From NCBI GenBank assembly GCA_020720805.1, contig DYNZ01000005.1, positions 42,985 to 106,984 of the forward strand: a stretch of DNA of 64,000 nt, read 5' to 3'. The DNA comes from Leptospira biflexa. Its GTDB lineage: Bacteria > Spirochaetota > DYNZ01. The position numbers and the translations under genes are program-made. Each line of letters begins with the position of its first letter. Position 1 is the stretch's first letter. The notes under the pieces were generated by a model. It had not been told where the DNA came from. It did not search any database and saw only the letters and a program-made list of their open reading frames with translations. Shown here one piece after another: positions 9,472-17,236 of this stretch.

Positions 9472-10473
9472 GTGGGTATAACCTTGGATAATGAGATCCG
9501 CATCGACTCCTCATTCTACAGATTGCTCCATTCTGGAAACTCTCTATTACTAACCGTAAACCAGCCCTGGAACAGCGACAATCTGGGAGCCTTATTTGGG
9601 CTTGCCTCCTATCTCAAAATAGCTGGAAAAGAGTGTTTTATGATTCATGAGACGCCCGTACCCGCTAATCTCTTTTTTTTGATTCCGGAAGGGTTTCAGA
9701 ACCAGATAAGCCATAAGGATGGAGCGGATGCCCTGGATGGGATCGATGTTGTGGTTACCATTGGATCAATGCCAGAAACCAGCAGAGAGTTTTTCGCTCC
9801 AGAAGCAATCCCACATCTCATTATCAGCTACAACGCACGAACCGAGGTCAGCGATCATTATTTAGCAACATTTTCAACCAGCTTATCCGAAATGATATAC
9901 CAGCTTTTTCTGCATGATCAGATTCCGCTAAATCAGCAAACGGCACTTGCCCTATACAGCGGCATTGTTTTTGCCACATCCAGCTTTCGCTCACCCAAAA
10001 CCAGAAGACAGACACATGCCGCTGCTGCAGCTATGCTGCCCCAAATTGGTATCAACACAAACGATATATTCCGAAACCTGTTTGAAAAAAAAAGCCTTTC
10101 ACAACTCTATCTATTTCGTGCATTGGTAGCCTCCAGTCGCCTCTTATTTCAGGAAAAGGCCGTTATCTCGCACATTGATAGCGCCGCCTTGACTGGCATG
10201 AAGGCATCCCTATCAGATCTCCTGGAACTCCTAGAATTTCCATTTGTATCCAGCACAATCCGGATATCTGCGATAGTTTATTATCAGAATGAGCAGCAGA
10301 TGTGTAGAATTTATCTCCTTTGCAAAAAACCGTTCAATGCGTATCAAATCCTAGAAGAGTGGATACCAACGGGAGATAGTTACCGTGCGGAAATTTCCAT
10401 AGCATCACATTCTGAAAACGCTCTCATGCTCCTGGAGACCATTATTGGTCAGCAGATACATTCGCAAAGCTAA
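9472..10473 (+). CDS. Degenerate DHH/DHHA1-fold phosphoesterase-like protein (NrnA family, catalytic motifs lost)
   Basis: The 333-residue frame opens at GTG 9472; a TTG at 9484 is also possible, as no strong ribosome site fixes the start. It follows the NrnA oligoribonuclease/pAp-phosphatase layout end to end: nucleotide-binding start, LYSGIV block, T-rich AA block and a DHHA1-like C-terminus. Every metal-binding motif is altered. The usual H-x-N-PDGDA is QPWNSDNLGA (31-40), the motif II Asp is Thr96 in VVVTIGS, the DHH itself is replaced by ISYNARTE (118-125), and the D-T-G-x-F motif is FATSSF (167-172). It is therefore probably not a hydrolase but may bind nucleotide or a partner protein. 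The frame is intact over 1 kb, which argues against a decaying pseudogene. Its last 32 bases overlap the convergent minus-strand gene. Confidence 0.75.
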   Translation: MGITLDNEIRIDSSFYRLLHSGNSLLLTVNQPWNSDNLGALFGLASYLKIAGKECFMIHETPVPANLFFLIPEGFQNQISHKDGADALDGIDVVVTIGSMPETSREFFAPEAIPHLIISYNARTEVSDHYLATFSTSLSEMIYQLFLHDQIPLNQQTALALYSGIVFATSSFRSPKTRRQTHAAAAAMLPQIGINTNDIFRNLFEKKSLSQLYLFRALVASSRLLFQEKAVISHIDSAALTGMKASLSDLLELLEFPFVSSTIRISAIVYYQNEQQMCRIYLLCKKPFNAYQILEEWIPTGDSYRAEISIASHSENALMLLETIIGQQIHSQS

Positions 10474-11731
10474 GGGATTCCACCTGAATCGAATACAAAA
10501 AGGATGAAGCAAAAGAAGGCACTTCACGACGAATGGTTCCTGTAAATTGAATCTGTTTGCCAACTGACATATTGGAAACCCGCTCTAAAGAGCGTAGCAG
10601 CACCGGAACTCCGCCGATAGCAACTTGTAGATAACTTCCCTCGCGCTGATTTTGAAAAACACGATCAAGCCTCCCCTGCCATGAAATCTGGCAAAATTGA
10701 TACCAGGATGGATTTTGAAAAATTTTCTGAACATCGATAGCCGGACTTTTATCAACGGCTCCATCAGGTAAAGCTACCTTTGCCACATTCAGAAAAAAAA
10801 GCAATCGGTTCTCGTCCTCTATGGAAATCGGCCTTGATAAGGTGTGATTTAATAGCAACAGGCTTTGATTGCGATATCCGTCGCGCAGCAATTGACGCGA
10901 TCGTTCCAACAGGCGAGTTATCATGGAAGAAGAAATTCCGTGTCGAAATTTTTCGGGGTAGAGCAGAATATTATCTGCGCTATCCTCCAAATTTTTTTTC
11001 TCCGATATAGTGTGTTTTTTAACATCCGGTACTTGAACCCTATTTGATGAAACGGTCACCATTTTTTGATTCAACATTGTCCAGATATTTCTCACCCTGC
11101 TTTCCAGCCCAGAGCCGCCTTCGCTTAACAATATTTGTAAAATCCGAATAACGCTCAGTATGGCCACAATAGCACCAGCGACTTGAATAATTTGCACAAT
11201 TCGCATTCCCGGACTACGGTAAAACGGATTGTCATCCAATATGATCGCCTTTTTTTTGCCAACCTCTACGGTAGGATCCTGATAACGGGCAGCTTGAAAA
11301 GATTTTGGCGGGAAAGTCACAATATCCAAAACCTGAGCATGGCGCTGAAGCAGATCAAAATCTACATCTGTCTTGATAGATTGCAACGCCTTCGATAATT
11401 TCTTTGACTGCGGAAAGCGCTCCAGTAAATGAGTCCAACAGGAAACGACATCTGGCCTGGAGTCCTGCTTCAAACGAAGGTAGGCTTCAAGCTCTGACAA
11501 ATATTGATTGTCCCTGTAAAGCGAGAGCAATCGCTGATAATTTTTTTTATAGGAAGGGATATCGATGAGGATGATATGCCCTATGGTTTCCATAAAAAGA
11601 GAGTAGAAAAAGTTATGATCCATATTCACAGCCTGGTAAAACTGAACTGCCTTTGCAAAATCAGACTCTTTCCAGGCTTGATCAGCAGTTCTAATCATCT
11701 CAGCTGCTGAGACTTTTCGGTGTTTTTTCAT
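10442..11731 (-). CDS. Membrane protein with TPR-like N-terminus and possible OB-like C-terminus, function unknown
   Basis: I do not recognise this 429-residue protein. Residues about 1-135 are helical and TPR-like (AWKESDFAKAVQFYQ). One hydrophobic segment at about 179-203 crosses the membrane. Residues about 240-335 are again helical. The last 90 residues are beta-rich with the pattern W-x-G-x-x, LQVAIGGVPVLL and GKQIQFTGTI, which suggests a small barrel of the OB or SH3 kind. Its 3' end overlaps the convergent DHH-like gene by 32 bases. It is the last gene of the prs-rplY-pth-nudix-aroB-aroQ-efp run, 54 bases after the small membrane protein. The domain reading is tentative. Confidence 0.6.
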   Translation of the reverse strand: MKKHRKVSAAEMIRTADQAWKESDFAKAVQFYQAVNMDHNFFYSLFMETIGHIILIDIPSYKKNYQRLLSLYRDNQYLSELEAYLRLKQDSRPDVVSCWTHLLERFPQSKKLSKALQSIKTDVDFDLLQRHAQVLDIVTFPPKSFQAARYQDPTVEVGKKKAIILDDNPFYRSPGMRIVQIIQVAGAIVAILSVIRILQILLSEGGSGLESRVRNIWTMLNQKMVTVSSNRVQVPDVKKHTISEKKNLEDSADNILLYPEKFRHGISSSMITRLLERSRQLLRDGYRNQSLLLLNHTLSRPISIEDENRLLFFLNVAKVALPDGAVDKSPAIDVQKIFQNPSWYQFCQISWQGRLDRVFQNQREGSYLQVAIGGVPVLLRSLERVSNMSVGKQIQFTGTIRREVPSFASSFLYSIQVESLSFANVSADQ

Positions 11732-11785
11732 AATGGACTAGCGATAACTCCAGCCTCCTGCTATCGTTCTTCGATAATGGATCGA

Positions 11786-12037
11786 TTACAAATCATCGTC
11801 ATCATCATGTTGCCGCTTCCATTTATCCATCCAGTTGCGGATTACCTCCTGCATGGTAATGTTCTCATCCAGACTCTTTCCGTAAATAAATCCACCACCG
11901 ACTAAGAGTGTGAACAATAAAAACCAGGGGCCAAGCAACGCCAATAAAACAAAAAGTCCCAGACCGGCAAGCAGGCCGAATGATTTTCCGGGGTTATTTT
12001 CAACCCATTCTATAATTCGTTGGATCCAGGAAGGCAT
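11786..12037 (-). CDS. Small membrane protein with acidic tail
   Basis: An 83-residue protein whose ATG lies 2 bases after the efp stop, so translation is probably coupled to efp. An amphipathic start (WIQRIIEWVENNPGK) precedes a long hydrophobic block at about 19-53 that can form two membrane passes (LLAGLGLFVLLALLG and FLLFTLLVGGGFIYG). A basic stretch (DKWKRQH) is followed by an acidic DDDDDL end. It resembles small DUF2273-type membrane proteins in size and shape, but no family can be assigned with confidence. Function is unknown. Confidence 0.6.
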   Translation of the reverse strand: MPSWIQRIIEWVENNPGKSFGLLAGLGLFVLLALLGPWFLLFTLLVGGGFIYGKSLDENITMQEVIRNWMDKWKRQHDDDDDL

Positions 12038-12039
12038 GC

Positions 12040-12603
12040 CTACTCTTTTACCCTTTCTACGTATTCTCCGGTTCGAATATCAACTTTAATCTTGTCTCCC
12101 TCATTGACAAAGAGCGGCACGGCAACTGTGGCGCCTGTTTCGACTGTAGCAGGCTTTGTAACATTTGTGGCTGTATCCCCTTTGACACCTGGCTCCGTAT
12201 GGCTAACCACCAGTTCTGCAAAAATAGGGGGATCAACACTGATGGGACGTTCATTATCAAAGGAGATATCCAGGTGTCCGCCCTCTTTCACAAACCGTAA
12301 AGCATCGCCTACCTGCGCTGCCGTTAAGCTGTACTGTTCATACGATTCATTATCCATGAACACAAAGTGGTCGCCATCCTGGTAGAGGTACTGTACGGTT
12401 TTTCTATCCACTCGTACCTCTTCAACCTTCTCCCCAGCCCGAAAAGTAACAGGAATAACAGATCCTTTGGTTAATGATTTTAATTTCGACCGGACGAAAG
12501 CGCCCCCTTTGCCTGGCTTTACATGCAAAAACTCTACAATAGTAAAAAGATCGTTATTGTATTTAATCACCATTCCTCTACGGAAATCATTACTCGTAGC
12601 CAC
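12040..12603 (-). CDS. efp: Elongation factor P
   Basis: The 187-residue protein is full length for EF-P, which relieves ribosome stalling at polyproline stretches. The N-terminal KOW-like domain carries the tip loop PGKGGAF with Lys32, the residue that is modified in many bacteria. The central and C-terminal OB domains include the family signature region RFVKEGGHLDISF and the C-terminal VFVNEGDKIKVDIRTGEYVERV type ending. No EpmA/EpmB or YmfI-like modifier is visible nearby. The gene follows aroQ by 17 bases and precedes a small membrane protein, within the long prs-led operon. Confidence 0.97.
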   Translation of the reverse strand: MATSNDFRRGMVIKYNNDLFTIVEFLHVKPGKGGAFVRSKLKSLTKGSVIPVTFRAGEKVEEVRVDRKTVQYLYQDGDHFVFMDNESYEQYSLTAAQVGDALRFVKEGGHLDISFDNERPISVDPPIFAELVVSHTEPGVKGDTATNVTKPATVETGATVAVPLFVNEGDKIKVDIRTGEYVERVKE

Positions 12604-12620
12604 AAATTTTCTCCTTGGTT

Positions 12621-13061
12621 TTACATCGATAACTGTTCTAAAAAAACATTGAGAGCCAGCCGGTATCCGAGAAATCCAAACCCGCTGATCTGCCCCAGAC
12701 AGACAGGCGCAAGCACAGATTGCCGGCGAAATTCTTCTCTGGCATAAACGTTGCTGATATGCACTTCAATCACCTTTGCCGGTACGCTGCTAACCGCATC
12801 TCTCAACGCCAGAGAATAGTGCGTGTAGGCTCCAGGATTGAATATAATACCAGCAACCTCAAAACCTACGCTATGAATAAAATCTATTAAGCTACCTTCA
12901 CTATTACTTTGGTAAAAGAGCAGCTCAAATGGCAATTCCTTTACAAAGAGATGCAACTCCTTCTCGAGATCCTCGAGAGTAGCTGAACCATAAATAGCAG
13001 GCTCTCGTTTGCCTAATAAATTCAGGTTAGGTCCATTGACAACAGCAATTTTTTTCTTCAT
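12621..13061 (-). CDS. aroQ: 3-dehydroquinate dehydratase, type II
   Basis: The 146-residue enzyme converts 3-dehydroquinate to 3-dehydroshikimate in the shikimate pathway. The type II fold is identified by GPNLNLLGKREPAIYG, with Arg19 and catalytic Tyr24 on the flexible lid. Further active-site residues are Asn75 and His81 in NPGAYTH, the catalytic His101 in EVHISN, and Arg112. The length is normal for the dodecameric type II enzyme. Its start overlaps the aroB stop by four bases, so the two consecutive pathway enzymes are translationally coupled. Confidence 0.97.
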   Translation of the reverse strand: MKKKIAVVNGPNLNLLGKREPAIYGSATLEDLEKELHLFVKELPFELLFYQSNSEGSLIDFIHSVGFEVAGIIFNPGAYTHYSLALRDAVSSVPAKVIEVHISNVYAREEFRRQSVLAPVCLGQISGFGFLGYRLALNVFLEQLSM

Positions 13062-14215
13062 ACTATGTGTCTCCGAGAATCTGGAGCATACTTCCGAAAG
13101 TGTCTCTGCAAAATAGAGCGAAGCTTTGCCTCTTCTACCTCATGTCCGAAACTTGCCTTTCCGATTTTTTCAAGAAGAACAAATTTCACAATTCCTTTTT
13201 CCTTTTTTTTGTCTAAAAGCATAAGAGGTAAAAGCTCATCCTCTATTAAAGTGGGGGACCAGATTGGCAAATGAAATCCATCCAGCAGCCTGACAATTCG
13301 CTCAACGGATTCTAATTCAAGGGGGAAAGAATCCATAGATAGCAAAAGAGCAGAAATCATGCCGATGGCGACTGCCTCGCCATGGCGAAGCCCCAGATAA
13401 TTCTGTCTTGCCTCCAAGGCGTGCGCTATAGTATGGCCAAAATTCAAAATAGCTCTCTCGCCCAACTCTTTTTCATCAGACTCGACAACATCAGCTTTGA
13501 TGGCTATAGAACGAGAAACCATCTCTATTAAAATTGAAGGCTCTTTGCCCATGATACCCACAATATTGTTTTCCAGCAATTGAAGATAACTCTCATCACG
13601 TATCATCGCGTGCTTCACAACCTCAGCCATACCTGAAGCGAACTCTCGTTCAGGTAGTAATCTTAATAAAGAAAGATCCGTGACAACTGCGTTTGGAGGG
13701 TAAAAAACACCAATTAAATTTTTCCCCTGCGGCATATTGACCGCAACCTTGCCTCCCACAGATGCATCCACCATGGCCAGTAAAGAGGTCGGCATCTGCA
13801 CGAAGCGGATCCCGCGCAAAAATGTTGCTGCAACAAATCCCCCCAAATCACCAATCACCCCGCCACCGAAAGAGATAAAGAGGGATGAGCGATCCAGGTC
13901 CAGATTCAAAAGTTTATAGAGAATAAATTCATAAGTTGCAAGAGTTTTATAATCCTCCCCGTCCGCGACAACCACCACATGAAAGGGAACTTGAACGTAG
14001 CCCTGCATTCTTTCAAGGATCTGCGGATAGAGAGAGGCAAGGGTGGTGTTGGTTAGAAGGACAATCGATGAAAATGGGGCTAATGAAGCGAATATCTCTT
14101 TATATTCGCTGCTCATATCCCATCCTATATAGACGGGATAGCTTCCATTTGAGCTTTTGATCTGAAGTTGATTGTTGTTCAAGGAGAGCACCTGAAAATG
14201 TTTTAATCTTGCCAA
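13058..14215 (-). CDS. aroB: 3-dehydroquinate synthase
   Basis: The 385-residue protein catalyses the NAD- and metal-dependent closure of DAHP to 3-dehydroquinate. The NAD-binding segment GGGVIGDLGGFVAATFLRG, the signature MPTSLLAMVDASVGGK-x-AVN, and the metal-ligand regions around EVVKHAMI and NFGHTIAHALE are all present. It is somewhat longer than the E. coli protein (362 residues), mostly from an N-terminal extension of about 25 residues. The start overlaps the nudix gene by 13 bases and the end overlaps aroQ by 4. Confidence 0.97.
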   Translation of the reverse strand: MARLKHFQVLSLNNNQLQIKSSNGSYPVYIGWDMSSEYKEIFASLAPFSSIVLLTNTTLASLYPQILERMQGYVQVPFHVVVVADGEDYKTLATYEFILYKLLNLDLDRSSLFISFGGGVIGDLGGFVAATFLRGIRFVQMPTSLLAMVDASVGGKVAVNMPQGKNLIGVFYPPNAVVTDLSLLRLLPEREFASGMAEVVKHAMIRDESYLQLLENNIVGIMGKEPSILIEMVSRSIAIKADVVESDEKELGERAILNFGHTIAHALEARQNYLGLRHGEAVAIGMISALLLSMDSFPLELESVERIVRLLDGFHLPIWSPTLIEDELLPLMLLDKKKEKGIVKFVLLEKIGKASFGHEVEEAKLRSILQRHFRKYAPDSRRHIV

Positions 14216-14670
14216 GGTAGAGAGTAATAAGCAGGTAAATTTACCGACTTTCCTTCAAGATAGGTCTGTACCGGCTCACGCAAATCAGGATAAAGAACGA
14301 TCGATTCTAACTCTTTCGGATCAAAAAAACGAAAGCTCCCCAGGATGGGATCCATACCGATTTGAAACCGATAATCCTCTGTAGTTACCCTAAAGACCAA
14401 TTGAACGATCTGTCGAGAGCTGCCAATGACATCAGAGACAAAAAGCAGTTCATGAACCGCTACGGAAACCCCTAGCTCTTCGTAAAACTCACGGATTAAG
14501 GCATCCCGTAGGCTTTCCCCTGGTTCGACTCCACCGCCGGGCAAGAGCCAGTACTCTCGGTTCTCTTTTCTATGACTAATGAGCAAAATTTGATTCGATT
14601 TGCTGAGCAGACCAGCAACCCGAATCCGGGGATTTACGTTCAATGGATTGTCCTTACTGAATTGGTTCAA
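14203..14670 (-). CDS. NUDIX hydrolase
   Basis: A 155-residue protein with a complete Nudix box at residues 46-68: G-G-V-E-P-G-E followed by REFYEELGV. This box binds Mg2+ and cleaves nucleoside diphosphates linked to another group. Apart from the box there are no features that fix the substrate, which could be an oxidised nucleotide, ADP-ribose or another pyrophosphate. The gene overlaps the pth stop by four bases and aroB by 13, so it is part of the same transcript. Confidence 0.9.
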   Translation of the reverse strand: MNQFSKDNPLNVNPRIRVAGLLSKSNQILLISHRKENREYWLLPGGGVEPGESLRDALIREFYEELGVSVAVHELLFVSDVIGSSRQIVQLVFRVTTEDYRFQIGMDPILGSFRFFDPKELESIVLYPDLREPVQTYLEGKSVNLPAYYSLPWQD

Positions 14671-15227
14671 TTATTAATTCTTTTTATGACCTCATCAACG
14701 GGACGGCTAGCAAGTAGCAAGGCTGCCTCTTCGGCTAAATTTAAAACATCAATTAATCCAAGATTCTCTTCCGGAGTAAAATCGGATAAAAGATACTTAC
14801 TGATATCCTTTAGTTCCTCTTGCGGCCCAACTCCGACATAAATTCTGATGAATTTCTCTGACTTCAAGTTCTTTACCAGAGACTCAACTCCTAAATGCGC
14901 TTTTGCTTCTCCGCCGAACTGCACATTTACCTTTCCGAACTCCAGCGTTATATCATCGCAGATACAGATTATATCGGATACCTGAATTCGCAAAAAAGAG
15001 GCAATATAGAGAACAGCTTCACCGCTGATATTAATAAAGGTCTGTGGCTTTAATAAAACCACATCCTCATCGGCAATTTTTCCACGACCAATGATAGATT
15101 TTTTCTTTTTTGTTTTTATCTCTATACTGTTATTGTTGGCAATAATTTCTGTTACCTTAAATCCTAGATTCTGCCGGCTGTTAGCATAGCATTCGCCAGG
15201 ATTACCAAGTCCGACAATGAGCTTCAA
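14667..15227 (-). CDS. pth: Peptidyl-tRNA hydrolase with substituted catalytic His
   Basis: The 186-residue protein has the Pth layout: GLGNPG at the N-terminus, KPQTFINISG with Asn66, the Asp of CDDITL (91-92), and His111 in KAHLG. Pth releases peptides from prematurely dropped peptidyl-tRNA. The catalytic base, His20 in E. coli Pth within T-R-H-N, is replaced: the sequence here reads SRQN with Gln19 (codon CAG). The conserved Asn after the second His is Leu. The start is TTG at 15225-15227 behind GAGGGGGC. Its position between rplY and nudix/aroB follows the widespread prs-rplY-pth order. Identity is clear; activity is in doubt unless another residue serves as base or a second Pth exists. 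Confidence 0.9.
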   Translation of the reverse strand: MKLIVGLGNPGECYANSRQNLGFKVTEIIANNNSIEIKTKKKKSIIGRGKIADEDVVLLKPQTFINISGEAVLYIASFLRIQVSDIICICDDITLEFGKVNVQFGGEAKAHLGVESLVKNLKSEKFIRIYVGVGPQEELKDISKYLLSDFTPEENLGLIDVLNLAEEAALLLASRPVDEVIKRINN

Positions 15228-15418
15228 AATCTGCCCCCTCTTACCTTTCAGACACGATCTCTTTCGGCCTAATGTGATCTTCCAGGCTCTTCCTTTTTAC
15301 AGGATTTCCCGATACATGAAATCCATCAAAGAGTATCATGCATCGACTCGAACTCGAAAAAAAATCGTCTTCCGGCTCAATATTGTACCGGAAGGATCTC
15401 CAAAAACGAAATCAATGA

Positions 15419-16033
15419 TTAGGACGCTGTCTCCTCCTTTTCTGCTGGTTTATCAGCCTTAACCTTTGGCAGACCAACAGAAAGCAATACGGTATCTGGA
15501 TGAATATGCAGATATTTTATATCAGCCAATTCAGGTAGATCACGACCATGAAGAGATTCGTTCAGATCAAGATCAGAAATTTTAATACGAATTTCACTTG
15601 GTAAGTGACGCGGGAAACATTCTACATGAACGTTTTCAATAAAAATTTCAAGAATACCTCCGGATTTGATCCCGATCGGTGTGCCATCATAGCGAATAGG
15701 GACGTGTGTCTGGATCAACTGACCGCGTGTTACTCGGTAAAAATCAACATGAAGGATCTCATCAGTTAGATAATCAATCTGATAATCCTTAATAAAAACT
15801 TCAATTTTATCTGATTCATTTCCTGCCACCTGTAAAAAGAGTAAAGTACTCTCAGTGACACCTTTGCTAAGCAAGCGGCGCATATCAGATGATTTCATAA
15901 AAAAGGGCTCACTTTTTCCCTTTGCGGTAAGCATAATGGGTAAATTGCCTCCACGGCGCAAGCGACCGCTTTCCCCTTTTCCGCTTTTCGCCCGTGGGGT
16001 AATTGTAATGGCATCAAATGTCTGTTGTGTCAT
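15419..16033 (-). CDS. rplY: Large-subunit ribosomal protein bL25 (Ctc/TL5 form)
   Basis: The 204-residue protein is the long, two-domain Ctc form of bL25, which binds 5S rRNA. The N-terminal beta-barrel contains RAKSGKGESGRLRRGG and ILHVDFYRV; the C-terminal domain contains HVPIRYDGTPIGIKSGG and the family stretch LPSEIRIKISDLDL. A charged K/E tail ends the protein. ATG 16033 has AGGA seven to eight bases upstream. It is 33 bases from prs and 191 bases from pth, in the usual order. Confidence 0.96.
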   Translation of the reverse strand: MTQQTFDAITITPRAKSGKGESGRLRRGGNLPIMLTAKGKSEPFFMKSSDMRRLLSKGVTESTLLFLQVAGNESDKIEVFIKDYQIDYLTDEILHVDFYRVTRGQLIQTHVPIRYDGTPIGIKSGGILEIFIENVHVECFPRHLPSEIRIKISDLDLNESLHGRDLPELADIKYLHIHPDTVLLSVGLPKVKADKPAEKEETAS

Positions 16034-16066
16034 GACCTTATCCTGAATTAATAATAGAATTATGAA

Positions 16067-17005
16067 TTATTCCAAAAATAGTGCATTCACAGATTCATCA
16101 TGATGAATTCTGCGAATCGCCTCTCCAAACAGCCCCGCAACGGACATAATGGTGACATTTGTCAGCTCTTCTAAGCGAGGGTGTTTGATTGAATCGGTGA
16201 AAAACATCTGCTTCACAGGCATCTCTTTCAATCGATCTATACCTGCTCCTGACAAAACAGCATGGGAGGCAAATACATAGGCATCAAGGGCTCCCTTTTC
16301 CTTGAGAGCGTAGATTGCTTTCGTGATTGTTCCTGCAGTATCGATCATATCATCTACAATCAACACATTCCTCCCATGCACATCCCCGATCACATTCATC
16401 ACCTCCGCTACATTCGCCATGGGACGACGTTTGTCGATGAGAGCCAGGGTAGCATCCAAACGCTTGGCGATAAAACGGGCTCGTTCAGATCCACCGGCAT
16501 CAGGGGAGACCACTGTCAAATCAGGTATGTTTAATTTCCGGGCATATTCAATAAAAACCGCAGATCCGTATAGGTGATCAACGGGAATGTCAAAAAAACC
16601 TTGAATCTGATCCGCATGTAAATCCATGGTTAAAACACGATCTACACCAATGGTCTCGATAAGATTGGCCAGTACTTTGGCGGAAATCGGTACACGCGGT
16701 TCAGATTTACGATCCTGACGTGCATAACCATAATAAGGAATAACCGCTGTTATCCGGCCTGCCGAGGCTCGCTGGCACGCATCAATCATGAGCAGCAACT
16801 CCATGATATGGTCATTGGTTGGATAGGATGTGCTCTGCACCAGGAAGACATCAGCACCGCGTATATTCTCTCCAAGCTTGATAAAGGTTTCCCCATCCGA
16901 GAATTTTTTTCGAATGATTGCACCTGGCTTTTCACCTAAATAATCGCATACCTTATGCACAAATTCTGGATTAGATGAGCCTGAAAAAACTTTGATGGTA
17001 CTCAT
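16067..17005 (-). CDS. prs: Ribose-phosphate pyrophosphokinase (PRPP synthetase)
   Basis: The 312-residue protein makes PRPP from ribose 5-phosphate and ATP for nucleotide, His and Trp synthesis. Hallmarks are GENIRGADVFLVQS, YYGYARQDRKSEPR, the DLHADQIQGFF metal/ATP region and the PRPP loop VLIVDDMIDTAGT. The length is standard for class I enzymes. It is the first gene after a strong minus-strand terminator, so it probably has its own promoter and heads the prs-rplY-pth-nudix-aroB-aroQ-efp run. Confidence 0.97.
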   Translation of the reverse strand: MSTIKVFSGSSNPEFVHKVCDYLGEKPGAIIRKKFSDGETFIKLGENIRGADVFLVQSTSYPTNDHIMELLLMIDACQRASAGRITAVIPYYGYARQDRKSEPRVPISAKVLANLIETIGVDRVLTMDLHADQIQGFFDIPVDHLYGSAVFIEYARKLNIPDLTVVSPDAGGSERARFIAKRLDATLALIDKRRPMANVAEVMNVIGDVHGRNVLIVDDMIDTAGTITKAIYALKEKGALDAYVFASHAVLSGAGIDRLKEMPVKQMFFTDSIKHPRLEELTNVTIMSVAGLFGEAIRRIHHDESVNALFLE

Positions 17006-17083
17006 AGTTGCCGCACTGTCGCATCAGTAACAAGTTAACAAAAATTAAGACACAAAAATCTAAAAGAGAGCTCCATCTGTAAA

Positions 17084-17114
17084 GCAAAAAAAAAGACCTT
17101 TATCGCAAAGGTCT
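17084..17114 (-). terminator. Rho-independent terminator after tRNA-Gln
   Basis: On the minus strand an 8-bp stem AGACCTTT/AAAGGTCT with loop GCGAT is followed directly by a run of nine T. It lies about 50 bases past the 3' end of tRNA-Gln and ends the ddl-to-tRNA transcript before prs. Confidence 0.8.
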
Positions 17115-17164
17115 ATTTTCTTACAAAATTACAAATTTGGACAATTTTTTTGCAAAAAAAAATG

Positions 17165-17236
17165 CAGGCCTGCTAGGATTCGAACCTAGGAATGGCGGAA
17201 CCAAAATCCGCTGCCTTACCACTTGGCGACAGGCCT
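17165..17236 (-). tRNA. tRNA-Gln (anticodon UUG)
   Basis: Read on the minus strand, a 7-bp acceptor stem AGGCCTG/CAGGCCT encloses a D-arm (AGTGGTAAGGCA), an anticodon stem GCGGA/TCCGC with loop TTTTGGT giving anticodon UUG, and a T-arm with GGTTCGAATCC. The discriminator base is G. CCA is not encoded (the next bases are CAT), so it must be added after transcription. Nearly the whole tRNA lies inside the 3' end of the ispE reading frame, whose stop codon is the TAG in the T-stem at 17173-17175. Confidence 0.95.

Noticed and set aside
12020-12385. 121-codon plus-strand frame opposite efp
   Set aside because: efp is unmistakable on the minus strand; this frame is Ser/Thr rich without domains.
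15228-15418. Plus-strand frame between pth and rplY
   Set aside because: It has no ribosome site and the 190 bases between the two minus-strand genes look like a simple spacer.
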